Source: Lachnospiraceae bacterium (GTDB lineage: Bacteria > Bacillota > Clostridia > Lachnospirales > Lachnospiraceae). Taken from it: DNA of 64,000 bases. Below the pieces are notes generated by a model that worked only from the letters and a program-made list of their open reading frames with translations, made no database searches and had not been told where the DNA came from. Both the position numbers and the translations under genes were made by a program. Positions 17,808 through 25,816 of the stretch are shown piece after piece. Where the stretch lies: NCBI GenBank assembly GCA_017472605.1, contig JAFUPV010000035.1, positions 93,368 through 157,367 of the forward strand. Reading direction: 5' to 3'. Position 1 is the first letter of the stretch. Every line of letters begins with the position of its first letter.

Positions 17808-18500
17808 ATGAACGAAAACGAGTACAAATATCGGACTGAGCTGCACATGCACACCTCTCCGGCCAGCGGCTGCAGCGAAATTCCGCCCCAGGAGGCGGTG
17901 GAGACCTACAGCAGATTAGGATATAACAGCGTTGTGATAACGAACCATTTCTATAAAGGAATGCGGTTTTGTGAGGACAGAGAGAAGTGCATCGAAACCT
18001 ATTTGCAGGACTATGATCTTGCGGTTGAAACGGGGAAAAAGCTTGGTGTTCATGTGATTTTTGGGTGCGAAATTCGTTTTACCGAAAATAACAATGACTA
18101 TCTGCTGTTTGGAATTGACCGGAATTTTCTGGAAACGGCCTGGGAGAGCTTCGATCTGGGAATTGAAGCGTTCTCCAGACGCTATCGAAAAGACGGCGTG
18201 ATGATCATTCAGGCACATCCCAACCGGGATTACATGGTAAAAGTGGATCCGCAGTGTCTGGACGGCATCGAGGCCTTTAATCTGCATCCCCACCACAATT
18301 CAAGAGTCGGTCTGACGGCAAGTTACGCGAAATCGCATGGTTTGCTGATTACAGCGGGAACGGATTACCATCATCCGGGGCATGAAGGTTTGACAGCGCT
18401 GAGGACAAAGGAAGAAATGAAAGATCAGGCAGATCTTGTCCGGGTGCTGAGAAGCCGTGACTATTTGCTGGAATTGGGAGGATATGTATTAATACCGTAA
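17808..18500 (+). CDS. PHP-domain metal-dependent phosphoesterase
   Basis: A 230-residue protein of the PHP superfamily. Metal-binding motifs appear in order: LHMHTSPASG near residue 11, TNHFYKG, FGCEIRF, QAHPNRDY and the final AGTDYHHPGHE. These form the three-metal site used for phosphate monoester or diester hydrolysis. The true substrate is unknown; related proteins act on histidinol phosphate, nucleotide or carbohydrate phosphates. It follows alpha-galactosidase in the same operon direction with its own GGGAGAAGG site. A weak hairpin (TAACAAC / GTTGTTA, about 18498-18522) overlaps the stop. Confidence 0.85.
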   Translation: MNENEYKYRTELHMHTSPASGCSEIPPQEAVETYSRLGYNSVVITNHFYKGMRFCEDREKCIETYLQDYDLAVETGKKLGVHVIFGCEIRFTENNNDYLLFGIDRNFLETAWESFDLGIEAFSRRYRKDGVMIIQAHPNRDYMVKVDPQCLDGIEAFNLHPHHNSRVGLTASYAKSHGLLITAGTDYHHPGHEGLTALRTKEEMKDQADLVRVLRSRDYLLELGGYVLIP

Positions 18501-18765
18501 CAACAGGAGATAATTGTTGTTAAAGAGAATTATATCAAATATTAGTGTCGAATACTGTCGAACGATTTTTGTTGCATATTAAGGATTTTTCTGATAGGAT
18601 TACGCTAAGAAGAAAATAAATGAAGGAGGTATTTGCGGTAAAGGAATATTTGTAAGAAAAGAAAAATATTCGAATAAAGAACAAAAGAATCGTGTGTTAT
18701 TGAACAATGGGAGCGAATTACCAGAAAATTGACGATACGCAGAAGGGAGTGAGTGTATATCAGTA

Positions 18766-18909
18766 ATGAAACCAATTCAGGCAACTCCGGTTCTAAGTGG
18801 TAAAGATGCGGAGAAGATATTGAAACAGGTAAATATCCCTCCATCTGCAAAAGAAATGGAGAAAAATAAAATGTTGCGGGATGTCCTTATTAAAATTCGT
18901 AACGCATGA
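18766..18909 (+). CDS. Small protein, 47 aa, possible antitoxin partner of GNAT
   Basis: A 47-codon gene with ATG 18766 and TGA at 18907. It starts MKPIQATPVLSGKDAEKIL and continues with charged helical sequence ending KIRNA, with no membrane segment. It overlaps the following GNAT gene by 29 bases in another frame, the usual layout of a coupled antitoxin-toxin or chaperone-enzyme pair. The ATPxLxGxDAE opening resembles small proteins I recall beside GNAT genes in Clostridia and archaea, but I cannot verify that. The nearest Shine-Dalgarno-like GGAG is 16 bases upstream, so translation may be weak. Confidence 0.55.
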   Translation: MKPIQATPVLSGKDAEKILKQVNIPPSAKEMEKNKMLRDVLIKIRNA

Positions 18910-19492
18910 ATTATTTAAGCGAAGATTCATTTTTTATATTCAGAATCATGTGAGACTGTTATCAATTGAGGACATAGATAACGTCTCACAATATTTCTTC
19001 GACAGTCATATTGGAGAATATAATGAGTTTCTGGGTGTTGCAAGGCAGTTCAATGACTTGAATATAAGCAAAACATTTTTACTGATACATAAAGATGCAG
19101 ATGAATTATTAGCGTACATGACATTGTCCTGTGATTCAATAAAGCTGACCGGTGAAGAGAAGGAATTGCATGAGATTGCAAAGGTTCCGTATGCGTCAAT
19201 ACCGGCATTAAAAGTCGGAAAATTAGCTGTAAATAAAGAATTGAGTTCTGGAGTAAAACGAAAAGGCTATGGTTCCTTTTTATTGGAAATTGCCAGAGGT
19301 TATGCGTTTCGCATGAATGAGTTAGGGGTTGCATGTCGTTTTCTCACTGTAGATGCAGATATTGAATATGATACGAATACGCCGCTGTTTTATGAAAAGA
19401 ATGGTTTTGTTGAAAATCTGGGGAATAAGAAGAGAAATCCAAGACATACAATCAGTATGAGAAAAGATATATTTGCTGAAGAAAAGATATGA
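18881..19492 (+). CDS. GNAT-family N-acetyltransferase, possible toxin
   Basis: A 203-residue GNAT protein. The acetyl-CoA segment is the central strand LKVGKLAVNKEL followed by a RKGYGSFLLEIA loop-helix (family R/Q-x-x-G-x-G/A pattern), and the end FYEKNGFVENL is the usual last strand. The target is unknown. It overlaps a 47-codon gene, is AT-rich by eye compared with flanking genes, and lies alone between the PHP and transglutaminase genes, all in keeping with acquisition as a small module like the TacA-TacT toxin-antitoxin pairs. A shorter start near the GTG at about 18950 is possible, since GNAT domains often begin at VRLLSIED. Confidence 0.8.
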   Translation: MSLLKFVTHELFKRRFIFYIQNHVRLLSIEDIDNVSQYFFDSHIGEYNEFLGVARQFNDLNISKTFLLIHKDADELLAYMTLSCDSIKLTGEEKELHEIAKVPYASIPALKVGKLAVNKELSSGVKRKGYGSFLLEIARGYAFRMNELGVACRFLTVDADIEYDTNTPLFYEKNGFVENLGNKKRNPRHTISMRKDIFAEEKI

Positions 19493-19516
19493 TGTGTATG
19501 ATAAGGAGTACGAAGC

Positions 19517-20569
19517 GTGACGAACAGTGATTCCACCTATTACTATAATCTGCTGAATAAAAATCAGCAGAAAGCATACTATGCGATGAAAAGCGGTCTG
19601 ACATCGTTAGCCCCATCCTTCCCGGTTCTACGTCTGGAACCCCGGGAGCTGGCTGATATCTATTTCATGGTCCGCCTGGATTGTCCGCAGCTGTTTTACA
19701 GCGTGAAATACAGTTACCGATACTATCCGGACTCGGAATATGTGGAGATGGTACCGGAATATCTGTTTCCGAAAAATAAGATCCGGGAACATCAGGAAGC
19801 CATGCGTTCACGGATTAAGAAGCTGGCAAGACAGGCGGAAACGCGCAGTGAGACGGAAAAAGAGCAGTACATCCACGATTTCATCTGTACCAATGTTCGA
19901 TATGATAAGCTGAAAAAGCCCTATTCCCATGAGATCATTGGTGCGCTCGGCCACGGAGTCGCTGTCTGTGAGGGAATTGCCAAGACGGTGAAGATGCTGT
20001 GTGAAGCGCTTGGAATCTGGTGCATCATCGCGGTTTCTGAAGCCAATCCGGAAAAGAAAATCAAATATCGCCACGCATGGAACATCATCCGGATCAATGG
20101 CACGTATTACCACCTGGATGCAACGTTCGACAACACACTGAGTCAGGAAGAGACAATTCGCTATGACTACTTCAATCTCAGTGATTCCCAGATTTTTCGG
20201 GACCATGAGCCGGTTATCTGGAAAATCCCATCCTGCCCGGATGGCGATCACAGCTGGTATCGGGAAAAGAAGCTGTCCTTCACAAAGCAGGAGGATGTGC
20301 AAAAGCGGGCTGCGCAGGCAGTGAAGAAGGGGAAAAAGCTTCTGTTCCACTGGCGCGGCGGATATCTGACCAGGGAAGTGCTGATGGAATTGCTTCGGCT
20401 GGTGGAGGAAGAGGCAAAGAAGAAAGAAATGCATGCCTGGCTGTCACTGAACTGGCCGCAGGCTGTGCTGCAGTTTGCGTTTGAGCGCCAGCTGAGAGAA
20501 ACACAGATCACAATGGAGGAAGCAAACGAAGGAGAACGGGAGCAGGCAGACGTCCGGGAGACTGTGTAA
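19517..20569 (+). CDS. Transglutaminase-like domain protein
   Basis: A 350-residue protein without signal peptide. The transglutaminase/protease-like core lies at about residues 110-210, with the Cys in GVAVCEGIAK near 151, the His in RHAWNIIRING near 186 and the Asp in YHLDATFDNT near 200, so the triad is complete. The C-terminal part (about 260-350) is charged and helical. Such proteins cleave or cross-link peptides; the target is unknown. The GTG start at 19517 is supported by AAGGAG 8 bases upstream and by the family-like opening. It is separated from the MFS carrier by a new promoter. Confidence 0.85.
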   Translation: MTNSDSTYYYNLLNKNQQKAYYAMKSGLTSLAPSFPVLRLEPRELADIYFMVRLDCPQLFYSVKYSYRYYPDSEYVEMVPEYLFPKNKIREHQEAMRSRIKKLARQAETRSETEKEQYIHDFICTNVRYDKLKKPYSHEIIGALGHGVAVCEGIAKTVKMLCEALGIWCIIAVSEANPEKKIKYRHAWNIIRINGTYYHLDATFDNTLSQEETIRYDYFNLSDSQIFRDHEPVIWKIPSCPDGDHSWYREKKLSFTKQEDVQKRAAQAVKKGKKLLFHWRGGYLTREVLMELLRLVEEEAKKKEMHAWLSLNWPQAVLQFAFERQLRETQITMEEANEGEREQADVRETV

Positions 20570-20616
20570 TTCTAAAAAAAATATGAAATAAATGTGATAG
20601 ATCTGTTTATATATGG

Positions 20617-20645
20617 TTGCAATTACCAGATTTCTATGGTAAAAT
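20617..20645 (+). promoter_or_regulatory. Promoter of the OFA-type carrier
   Basis: TTGCAA (20617-20622) and TAAAAT (20640-20645) with 17-base spacing and an extended TGG. Confidence 0.7.
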
Positions 20646-20724
20646 GAGATGTTGTAGAGAACTGCATCCCTACAGAAGTATCATCTGATTTTGCACAGAA
20701 ACGTCTGATGCAAAAAAAATACAG

Positions 20725-20751
20725 AATGTAATGTTTCGTGAAACATACATT
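20725..20751. promoter_or_regulatory. Palindrome in the OFA carrier leader
   Basis: A near-perfect inverted repeat, AATGTAATGTTTC-2-GAAACATACATT, lies in the 135-base leader between promoter and start. The inner ATGTTTC-GT-GAAACAT is exact. It could be an operator or a small RNA hairpin; the binding factor is unknown. Confidence 0.4.
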
Positions 20752-20780
20752 AAGAAAACTCCAGAAAGGACACATGAATT

Positions 20781-22115
20781 ATGAGTCAGAACACACAAAA
20801 GAGTGGTGGATGGCGCACCAACAAATGGGTCAGAGCCGCAATTCCGGCACTGCTTCTGCACTGCAGTATCGGTACTGTTTACTGCTGGTCAATCTTCAGC
20901 CAGGAAATCGCTGATTACATCGGCTTTTCCAAGAGCGCAACTGAGTGGGCATTCAGCTTCGCTATTTTCTTCCTCGGAATGTCTGCCGCTTTCCTCGGCA
21001 ACGTTGTAGAGAAGGATATCCATAAGTCCTCGTTAATCGCAGCAATCTGTTTCGCACTTGGAATGATCGGTACCGGTGCTTTCATTTATTACGGCGGTCT
21101 TCATCAGGGAAGCAAGCTTGCTCTGATTGGTATCTATGTATGCTACGGTTTTATCATGGGTATCGGTCTTGGAACCGGTTACCTGTCTCCGGTTAAGACA
21201 CTGATGCTCTGGTTTGCAGACAGAAAGGGTCTTGCAACCGGTCTTGCAGTTGCAGGCTTCGGTGCTGCAAAGGCAATTGCCAGTCCGATCATGCAGTGGA
21301 TGCTGGGCAGCCTTGGCGAAGGCGGAATCTATAAGATGTTCATGATTCTTGGCTGTGTTTATTTTGTAATGATGTTCGTTGGACATCTTCTTCTGAAGAA
21401 GCCGGATGGCTGGCATGAGCCGCAGAAGAAGGAAAAGGGACAGAGCATCATGGCTGTTATCAAGTCCAAGCCGATCACCAACTACATTGGAATCTGGCTG
21501 ATGTTCTACATCAACATCACCTGCGGTCTTGCTCTTCTGTCTCAGGAGAAAATGATCGTGAAGTGTCTTGGCATGGCTGGCATGGTAGGTGTTATCTCCA
21601 CCGTTTCCGCAGTCTTCAATGCAGGCGGACGTCTCGGATTTTCTGCAGCAGCAGATAAGATGAAGGACAGAAACACCATCTACAAGCTGATCTTCATCCT
21701 TTCCATCGCTCTTACCGCAATTGTAATTGTGACCGGCGGTATCAAGAATGGTGCAGACAATGGCGTTCTTGCAGCGTTGGTAATCGTTCTGATCATGGTT
21801 GTAAACGCTGGCTACGGCGGCGGTTTCTCCAACGTACCGACTCTGCTGTCCGATCACTATGGAATGAGCAACATCAGTGCAATCCATGGAATCACCCTGT
21901 CCGCATGGGGATTCGCAGGTCTGACCGGCAACCAGCTGGCAACCTGGATTGTAAACAACTTTGGTGAGACCGTAGAAATTGGCGGAAACATGGTAAATCC
22001 GGTTGGATACCAGACCGTTCTCTACGTGACCATCGTTCTGTACATCGTAGCGCTGCTTCTGAGCATGTTCTTCGTAAAGCCGACCGTGAGTGCCGGTCCG
22101 GTACATGATCACTAA
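20781..22115 (+). CDS. OFA-family MFS transporter (oxalate/formate antiporter type)
   Basis: A 444-residue major facilitator with twelve predicted membrane helices. Its opening (RWTNKWVRAAI-like, then LLHCSIGTVYCWSIF), the GIGLGTGYLSPVKTLMLWF loop and the FADRKGLATGLAVAGFGAAK segment are typical of the oxalate:formate antiporter family, whose members carry small carboxylates or are of unknown substrate. The start ATG 20781 has an AGAAAGGA site. The gene is monocistronic: its own promoter stands at 20617 and a strong terminator at 22153. No oxalate or formate metabolic genes are adjacent, so oxalate transport is not established. Confidence 0.85.
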   Translation: MSQNTQKSGGWRTNKWVRAAIPALLLHCSIGTVYCWSIFSQEIADYIGFSKSATEWAFSFAIFFLGMSAAFLGNVVEKDIHKSSLIAAICFALGMIGTGAFIYYGGLHQGSKLALIGIYVCYGFIMGIGLGTGYLSPVKTLMLWFADRKGLATGLAVAGFGAAKAIASPIMQWMLGSLGEGGIYKMFMILGCVYFVMMFVGHLLLKKPDGWHEPQKKEKGQSIMAVIKSKPITNYIGIWLMFYINITCGLALLSQEKMIVKCLGMAGMVGVISTVSAVFNAGGRLGFSAAADKMKDRNTIYKLIFILSIALTAIVIVTGGIKNGADNGVLAALVIVLIMVVNAGYGGGFSNVPTLLSDHYGMSNISAIHGITLSAWGFAGLTGNQLATWIVNNFGETVEIGGNMVNPVGYQTVLYVTIVLYIVALLLSMFFVKPTVSAGPVHDH

Positions 22116-22152
22116 ACTGCGCGGACTTTTGTCTGTTACATAAAATATGGTT

Positions 22153-22187
22153 CCGGGGAATCTTTTGAAGGATTCCCCGGTTTTTTT
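22153..22187 (+). terminator. Terminator after the OFA carrier
   Basis: Perfect 10-bp stem CCGGGGAATC / GATTCCCCGG with seven T after it. Confidence 0.95.
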
Positions 22188-22295
22188 GTTGGAAATGCCA
22201 TCATGCATTTCTTATTCTCAGAGGAATGCGCCCAATACTCCTTATTGCAGTCATAGCAAGGGGATGAATTTTAGAAGGAAGAGACGCTGTTTTTA

Positions 22296-22324
22296 TTTAC
22301 AAAGTGAAAAATATGTGGTAATGT
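22296..22324 (+). promoter_or_regulatory. Promoter of degV
   Basis: TTTACA (22296-22301) and TAATGT (22319-22324) with 17-base spacing and an extended TGG. Confidence 0.5.
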
Positions 22325-22347
22325 AGTAATGAAAACCAGATTACATA

Positions 22348-22386
22348 ATAAACGTTTACATATTGTGGGAATATGTAAACGTTTAT
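22348..22386. promoter_or_regulatory. Twin LacI-like operator / perfect 17-bp inverted repeat
   Basis: Arms at 22348-22364 and 22370-22386 are exact inverted copies with a 5-base loop. Each arm contains the 10-base palindrome TAAACGTTTA (22350-22359 and 22375-22384), the CG-centred form used by LacI/GalR-family repressors, about 25 bases apart. The position between promoter and degV start fits a transcription roadblock; as RNA it would form a strong hairpin 6 bases before the ribosome binding site. Confidence 0.6.
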
Positions 22387-22402
22387 GCTTTGGGGAGGAT
22401 GT

Positions 22403-23233
22403 ATGAAAATAATTACTGACACGGCTTCCTTGTATTCACCAGAGGAAGGACAGAAACTGGGAATCACAGTCATTCCGGCATGTGCGATTATTGATGGAAC
22501 GGTATATCGTGATTTTGAGGATATCAGCAGTGAAGCATTTCTTAAATTCATCGAAGATGGAGCGGTTCCGACCACATCACAGCCTGCCATCGGAGAGATT
22601 ATTGACGTGTTTGAGAATACGAAGGATGAAATCCTGTTTCTGTCAATTGGCGACGGACTTTCCGGCGGATATCAGAATGCGATGGGTGCCAGAAATCTTG
22701 TGGAGGACAGTGAACGGATCCATGTAATTGACACAAAAACGCTGGCCGGTCCGCAGCATTATCTGGTGCAGAAAGCAATCCAGCTGAAAGCATGCGGTCT
22801 GCAGTTAAAAGAAATCAAAGCGGAGCTGCAGAAATCCATTGAGACATCGGTTTCCTTTGTGATCCCTGCAGATTTTATTTTCCTGAAACGAAGCGGAAGA
22901 CTGACACCGATTGCGGCAAAAATCGGAAGCATGATTAAAATCGTACCGGTACTGACTCAGACAGAAGACAAAAAGCGAATCGCTCCATTTGCCGTCAAAC
23001 GTTCCAGAAGGAAGGCGGTGGAAGCGATCATCAAGCATCTGCGGACCATTGGCGCGGATGCGGGCTATCTCATCAGTGTTGCCCACGGAGGCGTTTTGGA
23101 GGAGGCAAAAGAAGTGATGACACAGATCAGACAGGAGTTTACCGATGCATCCTTTGAACTGTTCCATCTGTCTCCGGCTCTGATTACCCATGGCGGTCCT
23201 GGAAGCATTGTGATTCAGGCGATCCGCAGATAA
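22403..23233 (+). CDS. DegV family fatty-acid-binding protein
   Basis: A 276-residue protein of the DegV family, which bind fatty acids and in Firmicutes can feed exogenous fatty acid to the kinase FakA. The N-terminal MKIITDTASLYSPE, the TSQPAIGEI segment near residue 57, the SIGDGLSGGYQNA loop near 85 and the HGGPGSIVI ending are family marks. ATG 22403 follows GGGGAGGA; an ATG at 22385 inside the inverted repeat is unlikely. It is followed 13 bases later by plsY, which suggests a shared function in fatty acid use for phospholipids. No fakA is nearby. Confidence 0.92.
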   Translation: MKIITDTASLYSPEEGQKLGITVIPACAIIDGTVYRDFEDISSEAFLKFIEDGAVPTTSQPAIGEIIDVFENTKDEILFLSIGDGLSGGYQNAMGARNLVEDSERIHVIDTKTLAGPQHYLVQKAIQLKACGLQLKEIKAELQKSIETSVSFVIPADFIFLKRSGRLTPIAAKIGSMIKIVPVLTQTEDKKRIAPFAVKRSRRKAVEAIIKHLRTIGADAGYLISVAHGGVLEEAKEVMTQIRQEFTDASFELFHLSPALITHGGPGSIVIQAIRR

Positions 23234-23246
23234 GGAAGGTGAGGCT

Positions 23247-23858
23247 ATGGTAATCGATATCACGATTTCTCTGATTGCTGGATATTTGCTGGGATCTGTT
23301 CCGTTTGCGCTGGTAATCGGAAAGCTGTTTTATCACACGGACATCCGAAAGCATGGCAGCGGCAATCTGGGCGGCGGGAATGCAGGGCGCGTACTTGGAA
23401 AAAAAGCAGGCCTGGCTGTGATGACGCTTGACATTTTGAAGGTGGTTCTGGCAATCGGAATCGCATCGAACCTGAAGCATGGTGAAACAGCAGCAATCTG
23501 CTCAGGGCTCGCAGCTGCTCTTGGACACTGTTTTCCTGTGTTTGCCGGGTTCAAAGGCGGAAAAGCGGTCGCAACAATGTATGGATTCCTTTTTGGAATG
23601 GCACTGTTTTCCAACTTTACCCTGTGGATTTTCTTTCTTCCTCTGCTTGTTTTTCTGGTTGTTTTGTATATCTGGAAAATCATTGCGCTGGCCAGCATCA
23701 GTTCCGCTGTTTTCATTACAGGGTACTTTTTGGTGACAGGGGAATCGGTTCCGATGACAGCTGCCCTGTTTCTGTTCACTGTGCTGATTCTTGTGAGGCA
23801 CCGAAAGAACATTGGCAGGATGATTCGTGGGGAAGAGAACAGGATTTCGTGGATGTAA
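23247..23858 (+). CDS. plsY: Glycerol-3-phosphate acyltransferase PlsY
   Basis: An inner-membrane enzyme that transfers the acyl group from acyl phosphate to glycerol 3-phosphate to make lysophosphatidate. The 203-residue length and about five membrane helices match. The three conserved loops are visible: GSVPFALVIGK, RKHGSGNLGGGNAGR (usual form GSGNxGATN, here GGGN) and GHCFPVFAGFKGGKAVAT. ATG 23247 has GGAAGGTGAG before it. It is co-directional with degV (13-base gap) and followed after about 108 bases by the homocysteine methyltransferase/MTHFR gene. Confidence 0.93.
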   Translation: MVIDITISLIAGYLLGSVPFALVIGKLFYHTDIRKHGSGNLGGGNAGRVLGKKAGLAVMTLDILKVVLAIGIASNLKHGETAAICSGLAAALGHCFPVFAGFKGGKAVATMYGFLFGMALFSNFTLWIFFLPLLVFLVVLYIWKIIALASISSAVFITGYFLVTGESVPMTAALFLFTVLILVRHRKNIGRMIRGEENRISWM

Positions 23859-23966
23859 GAATCGAAATGAATGAAAAAGAGATGGAAGAAACCAGAAATT
23901 CGTTGTATACTCAAAGATGGTTCAGAAAGCTTTACCAGAGTTATTGACATCACAAGGGAGGATACC

Positions 23967-25745
23967 ATGCAGCAGGGAACAACGACAGTACAGGAATATT
24001 TAAAAACAAAAAAGCTTCTTTTCGATGGCGCATTCGGCACGTACTATGCACAGTTATTTGATACAAAAGAACTGCCGGAACTGGCAAATACAAATCATCC
24101 GGAGAGGGTCACACAGATTCACAGAGAATATCTGGAAGCGGGCGCAGAGCTGATTCGGACAAACACCTTTGCCAGCAATACTGTTTCGATGGACATGCCA
24201 TGGGAGCAGGTTCAGGAGAACATCCGTCAGGGATATCGTCTGGCAAAGGAATCGCTGAACGGATTTTTCGGCTATGCTGCGGCAGATATCGGTCAGATTC
24301 CCTGTGAGAATCCACAGATGCTGAACCGGATCCGGAAGGAATATGTGGAAATCTGCCGGACATTTCTGGAAGAAGGGGCAGATATCCTTGTTTTTGAAAC
24401 ATTTTCGTCCATGGATGAGATATCGGACGCCATTGAGTTTGTAGGGAACAGAGCGTTCGTAATCGTTCAGTTTGCGGTGAATCAGTTTGGCTACAGTCAT
24501 GCAGGAATCAGTGCGCGCAGGCTGATCCAGCAGGCAGAAAGCAATCCGTGGGTGGACGCAGTAGGATTTAACTGCGGAATCGGTCCTGCCCACATGCAGC
24601 AGATCATCCGGAAGGTTCCTTTCTCCGGTGAAAAAATGAGGACAGCTCTGCCCAATGCCGGTTATCCACAGATTATCAGCAACCGGATGGTCTTCGATGA
24701 TCAGAATGTGGAGTATTTCGCAATCAAAGTCAGCGACATTGCGGCGGACGGCGCGGACATTGTGGGCGGATGCTGCGGAACAACACCGGAATACATCCGT
24801 CATGTGAGAAAGCTGATTTCTGTAAAGCAGCCGAAAAAAATCGTTCCCTCTGCGGTTCCGGTTTCTCAGGCGCGTCCGAAAAAAGACAGTTCCTTCTTCG
24901 CAGGAAAAGAGGGAAAAAAGCTGATCGCTGTGGAGCTGGCGCCGCCTCTTGGCTGTGATGATGAAAAACTGATGGATGCCGCCCATCTGCTGGAGCGAAG
25001 CGGGGTAGACGTGTTGACCTTCCCGGACTCTCCCTCCGGCCGTACCCGGGCAGATTCCATTCTCATGGCAGAAAAAGTGGCAAGCGAGACCGGCATGTGT
25101 GTCATGCCTCACATCTGCTGCAGAGATAAAAATGCCATTGCCATGCGTTCCCAGCTGCTTGGCGCGCACATCAACCAGATCCGCAACTTTCTGGTAATCA
25201 CAGGCGATCCGATCCCGTCGATTATGCGGGCAAGTGTAAAGAGCGTCTTCAACTTTGAAGCAGTAGGTCTGATGCAGATCATGAGTGACATGAATGAAGA
25301 ACAGTTTGGTACGGAGCCAATCTGTTACGGCGGCGCCATCAATCAGGGACGACGGAATCTGGACGTGGAAATCGGACGTGTAAAAAAGAAAATGGCTGCC
25401 GGTGCCTCCTTTTTCCTGACACAGCCTGTTTCAACAAGAGAAAGTGCAGAGCGCGTCAGACGAATTAAGAAAGAGACCGGAGCCAGAATCCTCTGTGGAA
25501 TCATGCCGTTTGTCAGCTATAAAAACGCGTTGTTCATGAAAAATGAGATGACCGGGATTGGCGTAACCGATGAAGTCCTGGCACGATACCGCGCCGACAT
25601 GACAAAGGCAGAAGGCGAAGCGGCCGGAATTCAGCTGGCAAAAGAGATGATGGCGATCACCGCTGATTTTGCGGACGGATACTATTTCTCCTTCCCCTTC
25701 AATCGGGTCAATATGCTGGAAAAAATCCTGAAATCCGATGATTAA
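23967..25745 (+). CDS. Bifunctional homocysteine S-methyltransferase / methylenetetrahydrofolate reductase
   Basis: A 592-residue two-domain protein like Bacillus YitJ. The N-terminal domain (about 1-300) is a zinc-dependent homocysteine S-methyltransferase: FDGAFGTYYAQLF, VGFNCGIGP near residue 203 and GGCCGTTPEYI near 268, which provide the three zinc-binding Cys. The C-terminal domain (about 315-592) is an MTHFR-type flavin barrel with AVELAPP, FLVITGDP and the FFLTQPV segment. Together they would reduce methylene-THF and methylate homocysteine to methionine. ATG 23967 follows GGGAGG; 32 upstream codons in frame overlap nothing conserved. I see no SAM riboswitch in the short gap before it. 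Confidence 0.9.
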   Translation: MQQGTTTVQEYLKTKKLLFDGAFGTYYAQLFDTKELPELANTNHPERVTQIHREYLEAGAELIRTNTFASNTVSMDMPWEQVQENIRQGYRLAKESLNGFFGYAAADIGQIPCENPQMLNRIRKEYVEICRTFLEEGADILVFETFSSMDEISDAIEFVGNRAFVIVQFAVNQFGYSHAGISARRLIQQAESNPWVDAVGFNCGIGPAHMQQIIRKVPFSGEKMRTALPNAGYPQIISNRMVFDDQNVEYFAIKVSDIAADGADIVGGCCGTTPEYIRHVRKLISVKQPKKIVPSAVPVSQARPKKDSSFFAGKEGKKLIAVELAPPLGCDDEKLMDAAHLLERSGVDVLTFPDSPSGRTRADSILMAEKVASETGMCVMPHICCRDKNAIAMRSQLLGAHINQIRNFLVITGDPIPSIMRASVKSVFNFEAVGLMQIMSDMNEEQFGTEPICYGGAINQGRRNLDVEIGRVKKKMAAGASFFLTQPVSTRESAERVRRIKKETGARILCGIMPFVSYKNALFMKNEMTGIGVTDEVLARYRADMTKAEGEAAGIQLAKEMMAITADFADGYYFSFPFNRVNMLEKILKSDD

Positions 25746-25816
25746 TACCTGATTCCGGATTTGGGCAGAGAAAGCGGGCGAATGAGAAGACAGGCAGATT
25801 TGATCGGCTGCAGTAA

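Noticed and set aside
16440-17852. 470-codon minus-strand open frame
   Set aside because: Shadow of the alpha-galactosidase gene, which has all GH36 motifs on the plus strand.
20730-20747. Possible ParB parS site
   Set aside because: TGTTTC-GTGAAACA lacks two central bases of the 16-base parS consensus (TGTTTCACGTGAAACA), so ParB binding is unlikely.
23859-23966. SAM riboswitch before the homocysteine methyltransferase/MTHFR gene
   Set aside because: The gap is too short and no S-box core or terminator is seen.
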